Part shown: positions 1 to 11,317 of the stretch, piece after piece | Layout: every line of letters starts with the position of its first letter | How positions within the stretch are numbered: the stretch's first letter is position 1 | Assembly (NCBI RefSeq): GCF_016862795.1 | Contig: NZ_BONQ01000071.1 | Coordinates: forward strand, 62,001-126,000 | Length of the DNA stretch: 64,000 bases | Reading direction: 5' to 3' | Origin: Dactylosporangium siamense | GTDB taxonomy: Bacteria > Actinomycetota > Actinomycetes > Mycobacteriales > Micromonosporaceae | Translations under genes and position numbers: made by a program | Notes under the pieces: generated by a model | The model's input: only the letters and a program-made list of their open reading frames with translations | What the model was told of the DNA's origin: nothing | The model's database searches: none

Positions 1-1031
1 CATCCCCCGATCGCCGACATGGGACGGGCAGGCTGCAGAAACTTCGGGTCGTCGATGCCGTGCCCGGCCGGCTTCGCCCACATCGCCTTGCGCCAGAGGT
101 CGGCCAGCTCACCGTCGGTGGCCCCGGCCCGCAACGCGCCGCGCAGATCGGTCTCCTCCTGGCTGAACAGGCACGAGCGCACCGATCCGTCGGCGGTCAG
201 CCGGGTGCGGTCACAGGCGCCGCAGAACGGCTGCGACACGCTCGCGATCACGCCCACCCGGGCGGGCCCGCCACCGATGCCGGAATGCCCCTCGACCAGC
301 CAGGTCTCGGCGGGCGCACCGCCGCGCAGCGCCGGATCCGGGCGCAGGTCGAACGCCTCCTGCAACCGGCCGAGGATCTCCTTGCCGGTCACCATCTCCT
401 CGCGCCGCCAGGTGTGGCCGGCGTCCAGCGGCATCTGCTCGATGAACCGCAGCTCATAACCGTGCTCGAGGGCGAACCGCAGCAGCGGCACCGCCTCGTC
501 GTCGTTGACCCCGCGCAGCAGCACCGCATTCATCTTCACCGGCACCAGGCCGGCCGCGGCGGAGGCGGCGAGCCCGGCGAGCACGTCGGCGTGCCGGTCG
601 CGGCGGGTCAACGCCTGGAACCTGGCCGGGTCGACGGTGTCCAGCGAGACGTTGACCCGGTCGAGCCCCGCTTCGGCGAGCGTCCCGGCGAGCCGGGCCA
701 GGCCGACGCCGTTGGTCGTCAGCATGGTGCTCGGGCGCGGCTCCAGCGCGGCGACGGCCCGCACGATCCCGGGCAGTCCCCGGCGCAGCAGCGGCTCGCC
801 ACCGGTGAAGCGGACCTCGGTCACGCCGAGCTGGGTGACCGCGACCTCGATCAGCCGCACGACCTCGTCGTCGGTGAGCAGCGTCGGGCTCGGCAGCCAG
901 TCGAGCCCCTCGGCGGGCATGCAATACGTGCAGCGCAGGTTGCACCGGTCGGTCAGGGACACCCGCAGGTCGGTCGCCACGCGGCCGTGACGGTCGGCGA
1001 GACCGGCACCGGGCGGCTCCGAAAGCGTCAT
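1..1031 (-). CDS. moaA: GTP 3',8-cyclase MoaA (molybdenum cofactor biosynthesis), last stop base cut off
   Basis: Radical-SAM enzyme for the first step of molybdopterin synthesis, converting GTP to 3',8-cyclo-GTP with MoaC acting next. The N-terminal cluster motif CNLRCTYC supplies Cys30, Cys34 and Cys37; the C-terminal cluster is visible as FCGACDRTRLTADG plus a later Cys. The frame stays open to position 3 and ends MSAIGG, the conserved Gly-Gly tail of MoaA, followed by TG, so only the final base of a TGA stop lies outside: 343 residues, normal length. The ATG at 1029-1031 is preceded by a TACCGT hexamer (1044-1039) with a 7-nt gap, so a leaderless transcript is possible. No other moa gene is in the window. 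Identification is secure from motifs. Confidence 0.95.
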   Translation of the reverse strand, partial: MTLSEPPGAGLADRHGRVATDLRVSLTDRCNLRCTYCMPAEGLDWLPSPTLLTDDEVVRLIEVAVTQLGVTEVRFTGGEPLLRRGLPGIVRAVAALEPRPSTMLTTNGVGLARLAGTLAEAGLDRVNVSLDTVDPARFQALTRRDRHADVLAGLAASAAAGLVPVKMNAVLLRGVNDDEAVPLLRFALEHGYELRFIEQMPLDAGHTWRREEMVTGKEILGRLQEAFDLRPDPALRGGAPAETWLVEGHSGIGGGPARVGVIASVSQPFCGACDRTRLTADGSVRSCLFSQEETDLRGALRAGATDGELADLWRKAMWAKPAGHGIDDPKFLQPARPMSAIGG

Positions 1032-1062
1032 GCCCGAAACGGTACCCCAGCGGTATGACAGT

Positions 1063-1941
1063 TCAGAGGGCTCGAAGCATGGAGCGGACCGACTCACGGT
1101 ATGCGGCCCCGAACAGCGCCGTGTGCACCAGCAGAAGGTAGAGCCGGTGCAGCGGGACGCGGTCCTGCCAGCCGTCCGCGAGCGGCCACGCCTCGCCGTA
1201 AGCGGCCAGGAACCGGTCGTAGTGCGGAGCGCCGCCCCACAGGCCGAGCAGCGCCAGGTCGGTCTCGCGGTGCCCGCCGTGCGCGGCCGGGTCGACGAGC
1301 CAGCCGTCGCCGGAGCGGTCCCACAGCACGTTGCCCGGCCACAGGTCACCGTGGATGCGGCAGGGAGGCTCGGCGCCGCCGTACCCCTCGATGTCGGCGA
1401 TCACGCGCTCGACGCCGGCGACGTCCGCACCGGTCAGGGCGCCGTTGTCGATCGAGATGCGCAGGAACGGCAGCAACCGACGCTCGGCGAACCAGGGCGC
1501 CCAGGGGCCGTCCGAGGCGTCGTTGGGCAGCGCCGCCGTGCCGATGAACCCGGTCCAGGGCGCCCCGAACGCCGGCGCACCCGCCCGGTGCAGGGCCGCC
1601 AGCCGCTGACCGAGCCGCTCGGCGCCCTCCGGGGTGGCCTCGCCGTGCTCGATCCACTCGAGGGCGAGCAGCTCCGGCAGCTCGGCGATGACGTCCGGCA
1701 CCGGCACCGCGCCGGACTCCCGCAGCCAGCGCAGCCCGGCGGCCTCGGCGGCGAAGAATCCCACCGGCGGGTCCGCGAGGGACTTGCAGAAGATCGAGCT
1801 GCCGTCGTCGAGGGTGAGCCGCTGGGCGGTGCAGATCGACCCGCCCGGCACCGGGGTCTCCCGGATCCGCTGGTGCTTGATGAACACCGGCAGCTGCGCG
1901 GGATGCTCCTTCAGGTACTGCAGGTCCATCAGCGCGCCCAC
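1063..1941 (-). CDS. Fructosamine kinase family protein (aminoglycoside-phosphotransferase fold)
   Basis: 292 residues, the usual length for fructosamine-3-kinase/ribulosamine-kinase-type proteins, which phosphorylate glycated amines so that they decompose. The catalytic HGDLWPGNVLW loop and the downstream metal-binding VDPA segment are both present. The N-terminal half carries an ATP-anchoring FCKS lysine and a VPxV-type hinge typical of the family. The start taken is GTG 1941; an in-frame ATG four codons later (1929) is equally possible, and neither has a clear ribosome site. It lies 1 nt from the stop of the upstream GTPase gene, so it is probably the last gene of that leftward unit. The true substrate (protein-bound or small-molecule ketoamine) cannot be read from sequence. 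Confidence 0.85.
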   Translation of the reverse strand: MGALMDLQYLKEHPAQLPVFIKHQRIRETPVPGGSICTAQRLTLDDGSSIFCKSLADPPVGFFAAEAAGLRWLRESGAVPVPDVIAELPELLALEWIEHGEATPEGAERLGQRLAALHRAGAPAFGAPWTGFIGTAALPNDASDGPWAPWFAERRLLPFLRISIDNGALTGADVAGVERVIADIEGYGGAEPPCRIHGDLWPGNVLWDRSGDGWLVDPAAHGGHRETDLALLGLWGGAPHYDRFLAAYGEAWPLADGWQDRVPLHRLYLLLVHTALFGAAYRESVRSMLRAL

Positions 1942-3600
1942 TCAGCGGGCGGCGGTTCGCAGCGCGTCACGCGCGTCATCGTACGAGCGCAGCACCCCTC
2001 GCATGGGCGCGACGATGTGGACGTCCGCCACCTCAGCGATCGCGGCCCGCAGCCGGCGCTCGGCGCGTGCCCTGGCCCGGCGGGCGGCCAGCCCGACGAT
2101 CGGGCGGACGACGATCGACAGCAGCAGGCCGAACAGCAGCCCGCCGGCGAGCAGCGTGGTCGGCAGCGGCAGCCGTCCGACCTGCGGGGTGTCGACGCCC
2201 GGCAGGCCCAGGAACGCGAACACCGCCCGCACCCCCAGCCACAGCAGCCCGGCCAGGGCGGCGGCGGCGGCGAGCCACTGCAGGCCGCCGACCAGCCGCC
2301 ACCAGAACGGTTTGCGGTCCATGCCGAGGTCGGCCGACGCGACCGCGACGTCGAGCGCGTCGGGCACGTCGTCCAGGCGGGCCCGGGACGCCGCGGTGAC
2401 CGCTGCGGGCCACGGCTCCGGCAGCCCCGCACCGGCCTGCTCGGCGACCTCACGCGAGGCCAGGGCGACCGCGGCTTTCTGGGCAGCCGTCGACTCCGGC
2501 AACGACGATGCGGCAGGTGTACCGCCGGCAGGCTGATCAAGGTGCAGCCGGCGCAACGGATCCGGCCGGAGTTTGCGGGCCCAGCGGGCGACGGGCCAGC
2601 CGAGGACGCCGGTCGCGCGGTGCCGGTAGGTCCGCTCGGTCGCGGTGACGACGATCGGCACCCCGGCCGCGACCGCGAGCGAGTCGGCGAGCCGATGGAC
2701 GGCGGCCGGCTGGATCTTCTCGCCGCGGACCTCGGCGGCCACCAGCGGCTCGAGGTCGCCGACCGCGCCGCTCACGTCGCCGGCCAGCCGCTGCAGCGCC
2801 GCCTGGCGCCGCTCGACGGTGCGCTCCAGCGTGGCACGCAGCAGGTCGAGGCCCGGCTGGCCCTTCGCGGAGGTCGGAAACGCCGGGACCCCGCCCAGCC
2901 CGTCGGCCTCCAGCAGCCGGCGCAGGTCGGCGACGAGCCGCTCGCTGTCGGTCCGGTTGAGCCGGTCGGCCTGGTTGAGCACCACGACGGTCACGTCCCG
3001 GTGCCGCTGGAACTGCGTGAGGTATTGCTGGTGCACGACGCGGTCGGCGTACTTCTGCGGATCGAGGACCCACACCACCAGGTCGACGAGGCGCAGCAGC
3101 CGGTCGACCTCGAGCCGGTGGCGGGCCTCGATCGAGTCGAAGTCGGGCAGGTCGAGCAGGACCAGCCCGCGCAGGCCGGCCTCGTCGTTGCCGTCGAGCG
3201 CGCTCTCCCGGGTGAAGCGCCGGTTGGGCGGCACGCCGAGCCAGTCGAGCAGCGGACCGGCGCCCTGCGGGCCCCAGACGCAGGCGTGCGCGACGCCGGT
3301 CGTCGGGCGGCGCACCCCGACCCGGGACAGCTGGAACCGGCACAACGCGTTGAACAGGCTGGACTTGCCGCTGCCGGTGGCACCGGCCAGCGCGACGACG
3401 GTGTGCGCCCGCGACAGGGCGAGCCGCTCCCCGGCCCGGTCGATCACCGTGCGGGCGGTGACCAGCTGGGCGTCCGGCACATGGTCCTCGGTCGCCTGCA
3501 CGAAGCGGCGCAGCCCGTCGACCCGGTCGGCGAGGCGGTCGGCGTCCACCGCGCCGCCCTGCCGCGGGATCGCCTGCTTGATCTTGTCCACCAGGCTCAC
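1942..3600 (-). CDS. Membrane-associated dynamin-like GTPase (second of pair)
   Basis: About 552 residues. The P-loop GATGSGKSS sits near residues 72-80, the G3-like DLPDFDS follows, and NQAD is the G4 guanine-specificity motif. Two hydrophobic segments near residues 435-500 (WLAAAAALAGLLWLG and the TTLLAGGLLFGLLLS region) should form a membrane hairpin, and a basic Arg/Ala-rich helix closes the protein. The start is the GTG at 3600, overlapping the upstream stop as GTGA. Longer open frame upstream of this point is only the shifted reading of the neighbour, so this is not a fusion. Adjacent paired GTPases with C-terminal membrane segments resemble Streptomyces DynA/DynB, which stabilise FtsZ rings during sporulation septation; that role is inference here. 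Confidence 0.8.
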   Translation of the reverse strand: MSLVDKIKQAIPRQGGAVDADRLADRVDGLRRFVQATEDHVPDAQLVTARTVIDRAGERLALSRAHTVVALAGATGSGKSSLFNALCRFQLSRVGVRRPTTGVAHACVWGPQGAGPLLDWLGVPPNRRFTRESALDGNDEAGLRGLVLLDLPDFDSIEARHRLEVDRLLRLVDLVVWVLDPQKYADRVVHQQYLTQFQRHRDVTVVVLNQADRLNRTDSERLVADLRRLLEADGLGGVPAFPTSAKGQPGLDLLRATLERTVERRQAALQRLAGDVSGAVGDLEPLVAAEVRGEKIQPAAVHRLADSLAVAAGVPIVVTATERTYRHRATGVLGWPVARWARKLRPDPLRRLHLDQPAGGTPAASSLPESTAAQKAAVALASREVAEQAGAGLPEPWPAAVTAASRARLDDVPDALDVAVASADLGMDRKPFWWRLVGGLQWLAAAAALAGLLWLGVRAVFAFLGLPGVDTPQVGRLPLPTTLLAGGLLFGLLLSIVVRPIVGLAARRARARAERRLRAAIAEVADVHIVAPMRGVLRSYDDARDALRTAAR

Positions 3601-5549
3601 TTTTTGGACTCCAGCCGGACATCGGCGCGGGCGAGTTGCACTGCGGTGCTGGCGGCGCGCAGGCGACCGGCGAAGTCGTCGTCGATCCCGGCGCCGGCCA
3701 GCGCGCTGCGGTAGCGGCCGGCTTCCTCGTCGAACAGGGCGCCGACCCGCTCCAGCAGATCCTGCCTGGCCCGCTCGGCGAGGGACCGGACCGCCTGGTC
3801 GCCGAAGATCGCCTCGAGCACCTTCTGCGCGGTGACGGTGGTGCCGCCGGCGACCACGATCTCCAGGCCGGTCGGGATGAACGCGGTGGCGGCGAAGACC
3901 GAGACCATCACCAGCAGGCCGGTCGCGTTGACCGCATAGGCGCTGGCCCGGGCGAGCACCCGCTTGTCGCCGGCCTCGGTGCGCACCAGGTCGAGGACCG
4001 AGCGCTGCCAGTCGCGGGTGAGCCGGGCGATCCGATCGTCCAGGTCGTCGGAGGGCCGGGTCAGGTTGGGCGCGGCGTCCAGCAGCGCGGCCCCCGCCGG
4101 ATGGGCCTTCCAGGCGACGCCGGCCCGCTCGGCGGCGTCGGTCGCGGCGCCCTTGAGCAGGATCGCCAGCCCGGAGCCGATCGCCTCCTGGAACCGCTCG
4201 CCGGGCGCCGGGCGGCCGGTCAGCGCCGCGATGATCCGGTCGCGGGCCCGCCCGACGCGGGCCTGCAGCGCGCGCATGATGTCGCCGGTGCCGACCAGCT
4301 CCTGCCACCGGGCGAGCACCTCGCCCCGCAGCAGCGCGCCGTCGTGGATGCCCTGCTCCACCGACGAGGTGGCGGCCCGATACGACCCGCGGACCGCGTC
4401 GTCGAGCGCCTTGCCGGCGGTGACCTGGTCCTCGGCGGCCGAGGCCAGCACGCCCACGTCCATGGTGAGTGCGTCGACGGCGCCGCCGACGGTCTGGCGG
4501 ACCACGGCGGCGCGGGCCTCCGCGGAGCGGGCCAGCTTGCCGAACCAGTCCCGCAGCGGCGCGACCTGCGCCTCGCTGAGCAGGCCCTGACTGTCGAGGC
4601 GGGCCTCGGGGAGGATGAACAGCGGCACCCCGCCGAGGTCCTGCTCCTGCAGCATCGACGTCAGGTGCGGGCCGATCTCGTCGGCCGCGCCCCCGCCGGG
4701 CACCCGGTCGAGCACCAACGCGATGGCGGTGCCCCGGTTGCGGGCGGTGCGCAGCATCCCCCAGGGGACGGCGTCGGCGTAGCGGGCGGCGGTCGTGACG
4801 AAGAGCCACAGGTCGGCGGCGGCGAGCAGCTGCGAGGCGAGCTGCCGGTTGGCGTCCACGACGGAGTCGATGTCGGGCGCGTCGAGCAGGGCGAGCCCGG
4901 CGCTGAGCGCCGGGGCGGACACCACCTGCAGGGTCCGGGCATCGCTGCTGGCGCCACTGGTGCGGGTCAGCGAGGGCAGCACGTTGGCCTTGGAGAACCA
5001 GGACATGTCGGTGGGATGGCAGACCAGGACGGGAGCGCGTGTGGTTGGCCGCAGCACGCCCGCCGGGCTGACCGGCGTGCGGATCAGGCTGTTGACCAGC
5101 GTCGACTTGCCCGCGCCGGTCGAGCCGCCGACGACGACCAGCAGTGGCGCGTCGAGCCGGTCGAGCCTGGGCAGCAGATAGTCGTCGAGCTGGCCGACCA
5201 TGGCCGCGGCGACCTCGGTGGCCCGCTCGGCGCTGGGCAGCGGCAGGGCATAACGGGTCGCCTTGCCGAGGTCGCGGAGATCGACGAGGGCCTGGACGAG
5301 GTCGGCGACGGGGGACCGTTCCGGCTCCCGGGCGCGTGGAGGCCGACCGGTGGACGGGTCATCCGCCGAAGGGCTGGCGGCCGTCGACCGGGCGGACACC
5401 GACTCGCCCTGTGTGGTCACGGGTAAAGCGTGCACGATGTCGCTGTCCAGCGCCATGCAATGCCCGTAAGCATCGATGTCACCCAGCGCAATCTCACCCA
5501 GGACCTCCCACAGCGGACCGGTGGGTGTGACAAGTTGCGCCGGACTCAC
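3597..5549 (-). CDS. Membrane-associated dynamin-like GTPase (first of pair)
   Basis: Up to 650 residues. A P-loop [10 protein letters not shown] follows a roughly 80-residue Ser/Pro/Arg-rich leader. A DAPDIDS G3-like motif and VLDRVP in the G4 region suggest a dynamin-type or degenerate GTPase. A long helical middle follows, then a hydrophobic pair near residues 535-580 ([16 protein letters not shown] and [13 protein letters not shown]). The start is uncertain: GTG 5549 gives the longest form, while ATG 5456 and later GTGs would trim the low-complexity leader without touching the GTPase domain. The stop overlaps the next gene's GTG, implying coupled translation and a heteromeric partner. The gene is divergent from dnaK, so its promoter shares the HAIR-bearing spacer. 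Closest functional model is the DynA/DynB pair; family assignment is good, role inferred. Confidence 0.78.
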   Translation of the reverse strand: MSPAQLVTPTGPLWEVLGEIALGDIDAYGHCMALDSDIVHALPVTTQGESVSARSTAASPSADDPSTGRPPRAREPERSPVADLVQALVDLRDLGKATRYALPLPSAERATEVAAAMVGQLDDYLLPRLDRLDAPLLVVVGGSTGAGKSTLVNSLIRTPVSPAGVLRPTTRAPVLVCHPTDMSWFSKANVLPSLTRTSGASSDARTLQVVSAPALSAGLALLDAPDIDSVVDANRQLASQLLAAADLWLFVTTAARYADAVPWGMLRTARNRGTAIALVLDRVPGGGAADEIGPHLTSMLQEQDLGGVPLFILPEARLDSQGLLSEAQVAPLRDWFGKLARSAEARAAVVRQTVGGAVDALTMDVGVLASAAEDQVTAGKALDDAVRGSYRAATSSVEQGIHDGALLRGEVLARWQELVGTGDIMRALQARVGRARDRIIAALTGRPAPGERFQEAIGSGLAILLKGAATDAAERAGVAWKAHPAGAALLDAAPNLTRPSDDLDDRIARLTRDWQRSVLDLVRTEAGDKRVLARASAYAVNATGLLVMVSVFAATAFIPTGLEIVVAGGTTVTAQKVLEAIFGDQAVRSLAERARQDLLERVGALFDEEAGRYRSALAGAGIDDDFAGRLRAASTAVQLARADVRLESKK

Positions 5550-5561
5550 TCAAGGTTCGAC

Positions 5562-5607
5562 TTGACGATCGAGCGTTGCGTGGCACTATTGAGTGACAGT
5601 CACTCAA
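5562..5607 (+). promoter_or_regulatory. dnaK promoter with HspR-binding HAIR operator
   Basis: A TTGACG -35 (5562-5567), 16-nt spacer and CACTAT -10 (5584-5589) form a housekeeping-type promoter. Immediately overlapping the -10 and start region is a perfect HAIR element, TTGAGT-N7-ACTCAA (5589-5607), the known binding site of HspR. Repression by promoter occlusion is the expected mechanism. A further ACTCAAG half-site lies upstream at 5548-5554. Confidence 0.9.
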
Positions 5608-5657
5608 CTTCGCAGCCGGGGCGTTCGCACCGACTGCATCCTGGAGGTCAAGCAGCT

Positions 5658-7528
<1,871 letters not shown>

Positions 7529-7532
<4 letters not shown>

Positions 7533-8314
7533 CCGACGAAGCCCGCGCCGCCGGCCCGGAAGGGCCGGCGGAGCGCGTTGTGATCAAGGACAAGCGGAAG
7601 GTGTCGGCCAACGGCAAGCCGGAAGGCTCGCCCGAGGGGGCACCTGACGCCGGACACACCGCGGAGGAGGCCGGCGTGGAGGTCGAGGAGACCGAGACCG
7701 TAGCCGAAAAGGACGAGGCGACTGGGTCGGCGGCAGGGTCGTCGGCGGAGGAAACCGACGAGACGCCGGTCGAGGGCGAGATCGTGGACGAGGCGTTCAC
7801 GGTCCACGCACCTCCGTCCGGGGCACCGGGCGAGGCCGCCGCTCAGGGCACCACCGACGACGCGCACCAGCACGGCCTCGGCGCCGAGCTGGCCGCGCTG
7901 CGCACCGACCTGGACGAGCGCACCCGGGACCTGCAGCGGGTCACCGCCGAATACGCCAACTACCGCAAGCGGGTCGACCGTGACCGGGCGCTGGTGGTCG
8001 AGCAGGCCTCGGGCAACGTGCTCGGCGCCCTGCTGCCCGTGCTCGACGACCTGGACCGGGCCCGGGATCACGGCGACCTGGTCGGCCCGTTCGGCGCGGT
8101 GGCGGAGCAGTTGACCGCGGCGCTGACGAAGTTCGGGCTGACCGTGTTCGGGTCGAAGGGTGACCCGTTCGACCCGACCCGCCATGAGGCGGTGGCCCAC
8201 CTGACCTCGGCCGAGGTGACCGAGCCGACCTGCATCGACGTGATGCGGCGCGGCTACCTCCTCGGCGAGCGGCTGCTGCGACCGGCCCTGGTCGCCGTTG
8301 CCGACCCGGAGTAA
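7529..8314 (+). CDS. grpE: Nucleotide exchange factor GrpE
   Basis: 261 residues. An acidic, poorly conserved leader of about 120 residues precedes the coiled-coil and GrpE core ([14 protein letters not shown], then [17 protein letters not shown] and a beta-wing with [17 protein letters not shown]-type residues). It stimulates ADP release from DnaK. The GTG start overlaps the dnaK stop (GTGA), giving translational coupling. The leader is long compared with E. coli GrpE but usual for actinobacteria. dnaJ begins 24 nt downstream after a GGAGGAGG ribosome site. Confidence 0.97.
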
Positions 8315-8338
8315 GAGACGCCTGGAGGAGGTGGCGCA

Positions 8339-9566
<1,228 letters not shown>

Positions 9567-9577
<11 letters not shown>

Positions 9578-10007
9578 TGAGGAGCACGAGGTCTTCATCC
9601 GCTTCGAGGCGGTCTCCGACGCCAAGGTGCTGATCATCTCGATCGCTGCCCGGCTGGCCGGGATGCACCCGCAGACCCTGCGGCAGTATGACCGCATGGG
9701 GCTGGTGCAGCCCGGCCGCACTTCCGGCGGCGGCCGCCGCTACAGCGAGCGCGACGTGGCGCTCCTGCGGGAGGTGCAGCGGCTCAGTCAGGAAGAGGGC
9801 GTCAACCTCGCCGGCATCAAGCGGATCATCGAGCTCGAAGGGTTCGTCAGCGACCTGCGCCAGCGGGTCGCCGACCTGGAGGACGAGCTGATCCGCACCC
9901 GGACCCGGCTGGCGCACCTGGAGGCGACCGGCTTTCCCCGCCGGGACCTGGTGCCGACGCACCAGCACCAGACCGCGCTGGTGGTCTGGCGGCCCAGCCA
10001 GAAATAG
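9567..10007 (+). CDS. hspR: MerR-family heat-shock repressor HspR
   Basis: 146 residues. A MerR-type winged helix occupies residues 20-90 (SIAARLAGMHPQTLRQYDRMGLVQPGRTSGG is split by the turn), followed by a coiled-coil (LRQRVADLEDELIRTRTRLAHL) and the hydrophobic tail TALVVWRPSQK typical of HspR. The start is ATG 9567, inside the end of dnaJ (11-nt overlap); a longer frame upstream is dnaJ sequence in another phase. HspR binds HAIR sites, and two are in this window, at dnaK and clpB, so the protein should repress its own operon and clpB. Confidence 0.95.
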
Positions 10008-10060
10008 TGTGTTTGCCGTTCCCCGCGGCCGGGCATCAGCTGGGCAGGGAATGGTGTGGT

Positions 10061-10082
10061 CATCCGGAGGGCTGACCGGATG
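10061..10082 (+). other. Small hairpin downstream of hspR
   Basis: CATCCGG (10061-10067) and CCGGATG (10076-10082) form a 7-bp stem with an 8-nt loop, flanked on both sides by the direct repeat GGTGTGGTCA. It may slow transcription ahead of the main terminator; no other function is visible. Confidence 0.4.
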
Positions 10083-10100
10083 TTCGCAGGGTGTGGTCAA

Positions 10101-10133
10101 TGAAAGGGCGCCGTCGCTGACGGCGCCCTTTCA
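10101..10133. terminator. Bidirectional terminator after hspR
   Basis: Perfect inverted repeat TGAAAGGGCGCCGTC / GACGGCGCCCTTTCA with a GCT loop. The TTTC and GAAA ends give a short U-tract in either direction. It overlaps the stop codon of the convergent gene ending at 10131, so it serves both the heat-shock operon and that gene. Confidence 0.88.
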
Positions 10134-10562
10134 GCTGATCCGGCGCGGTGCGCGGACCAGACCGCCTTCACACCAGTCGTGATACTCGAACAGTTCGGGC
10201 CGGGCCAGCAGCATCCTGGCGTTGTGCGCCCAGGTCGTCAGCTGGTCGTCGCCCTGCTCCTCCGCCTGTTCGACGAACTTGCGGAGGCGCCGCTTGGGGT
10301 GGGCACGGAAGTGCGTGCGGATCCCGTCGGCGGCGTAGATGTACAGGCAGTGCAGCGCGAACCGGCGGGCCGGACAGGCCGGGTCCATCGCCAGGTCGAA
10401 CAGCGTGCCGATCAGCCGGTCGCCGGCGACCAGGAGGTCCCAGTCCGGCGGCATGGTCTGCAGCACTGACGCGTCAGGGTGGTAGGCCCACGCACGCAGC
10501 TCTGCTGGAGTAGGGTCGACCGGGTTGGCAAAGCCTCGGAATCCCGCTTGTTGCACGCTCAC
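10131..10562 (-). CDS. Conserved-looking hypothetical protein
   Basis: 143 residues, soluble, no signal peptide or membrane segment. Notable patches are PTPAELRAWAYHPDAS, PDWDLLVAGDR and a basic HPKRRLRKFVEQAEEQGDD helix; the end is HDWCEGGLV. I do not recognise a named family. GTG 10562 is preferred because GGGAG lies 6 nt upstream; a TTG 26 codons earlier (10640) gives a longer frame but has no ribosome site. Codon use matches the neighbours and the convergent terminator supports a real transcript. Function unknown. Confidence 0.7.
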   Translation of the reverse strand: MSVQQAGFRGFANPVDPTPAELRAWAYHPDASVLQTMPPDWDLLVAGDRLIGTLFDLAMDPACPARRFALHCLYIYAADGIRTHFRAHPKRRLRKFVEQAEEQGDDQLTTWAHNARMLLARPELFEYHDWCEGGLVRAPRRIS

Positions 10563-10750
10563 CGTCAGCTCCCGTGGCCAGCGGGTATGTGATCGCCAGA
10601 GGTCCTGGAGTCGGCGCCAACTTAGCCCGCCACCTGGCAACAGCGGAAGAGCCGAAGGGACCGGTTACTCTCCGGATACTGCCATACGAACGCCTTTATG
10701 GTGATTAGTCGCCCGCGATATGGGCTATATCAATGGGTTCCGGCTGGGTC

Positions 10751-10756
10751 TACAGT
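10751..10756 (+). promoter_or_regulatory. -10 hexamer for leaderless DUF1707 gene
   Basis: TACAGT ends exactly 6 nt before GTG 10763, placing transcription start at or beside the first codon. There is no Shine-Dalgarno sequence, consistent with leaderless initiation. Confidence 0.6.
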
Positions 10757-10762
10757 GTCGTC

Positions 10763-11317
10763 GTGAGCACGGACCATCGCGGCATGCGCATCTCCGACGC
10801 GGAGCGCGAGCAGGTGGTGGCCCAGCTGAACACGGCCGTGTCGGAGGGCCGCCTCACCCTCGCGGAGTTCGAGGAGCGCGTCGACGGCGTGCTGCGCTCC
10901 CGCACGTTCGGCGAGATCGAGCCGTATGTGAGCGACCTGCCCGTGCAGCAGTACAAGGCGCCCGACTTCAAAGAGATCCGCAACCGCACGTCGTCGCTGA
11001 AGCGGCACGGGCGCTGGACGGTTCCCCGGCGGCTGTCGATCTCGACCCAGGTCGGTTCGGTGAAGCTCGACTTCACCGAGGCGATCTTCGGGACCAACGT
11101 GGTGGACATCGTGCTCGAGGCGCAGTCCAGCTCGGTCGAGCTGATCCTGCCCGCCGGGTCCACCGCCGACCTCGACGGCGTCGACGCCCACGCCAGCAAC
11201 GTGCGGTCCCGGGTCGAGCCGTCGGGCCAGGGCATCACGTTCCACATCAGCGGCGCGGTCAAGAGCAGCAACGTCAAGGTGCGCTACCAGCGGAAGTTCT
11301 GGCGGTGGCGTTGGTGA
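10763..11317 (+). CDS. DUF1707 SHOCT-like domain protein
   Basis: 184 residues. The N-terminal DUF1707 motif is clear: RISDAEREQVVAQLNTA followed by EGRLTLAEFEERVDGVLRS. The C-terminal part is beta-rich (GSVKLDFTEAIFGTNVVDI) and resembles the LiaF-like/cell-wall-active-antibiotic-response fold, where short beta strands repeat. No membrane segment is seen. In actinobacteria DUF1707 proteins are common, often membrane-linked, and mostly uncharacterised. GTG 10763 is the start because the SDAER motif follows directly and a -10 sits 6 nt upstream. Its stop overlaps the start of the next gene (GTGA), so the two are probably made together. Confidence 0.82.
   Translation: MSTDHRGMRISDAEREQVVAQLNTAVSEGRLTLAEFEERVDGVLRSRTFGEIEPYVSDLPVQQYKAPDFKEIRNRTSSLKRHGRWTVPRRLSISTQVGSVKLDFTEAIFGTNVVDIVLEAQSSSVELILPAGSTADLDGVDAHASNVRSRVEPSGQGITFHISGAVKSSNVKVRYQRKFWRWRW

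Noticed and set aside
1942-4809. Apparent 955-residue fused GTPase
   Set aside because: Its first 400 residues are the first GTPase gene read in the wrong phase; the real start is GTG 3600 in a GTGA overlap.
5581-5657. CIRCE (HrcA) operator at dnaK
   Set aside because: The dyad has TTGAGT-N7-ACTCAA arms, matching HAIR, not the 9-bp CIRCE arms.
10563-10640. TTG start for the hypothetical gene after hspR
   Set aside because: GTG 10562 has a proper GGGAG site, while the TTG does not.
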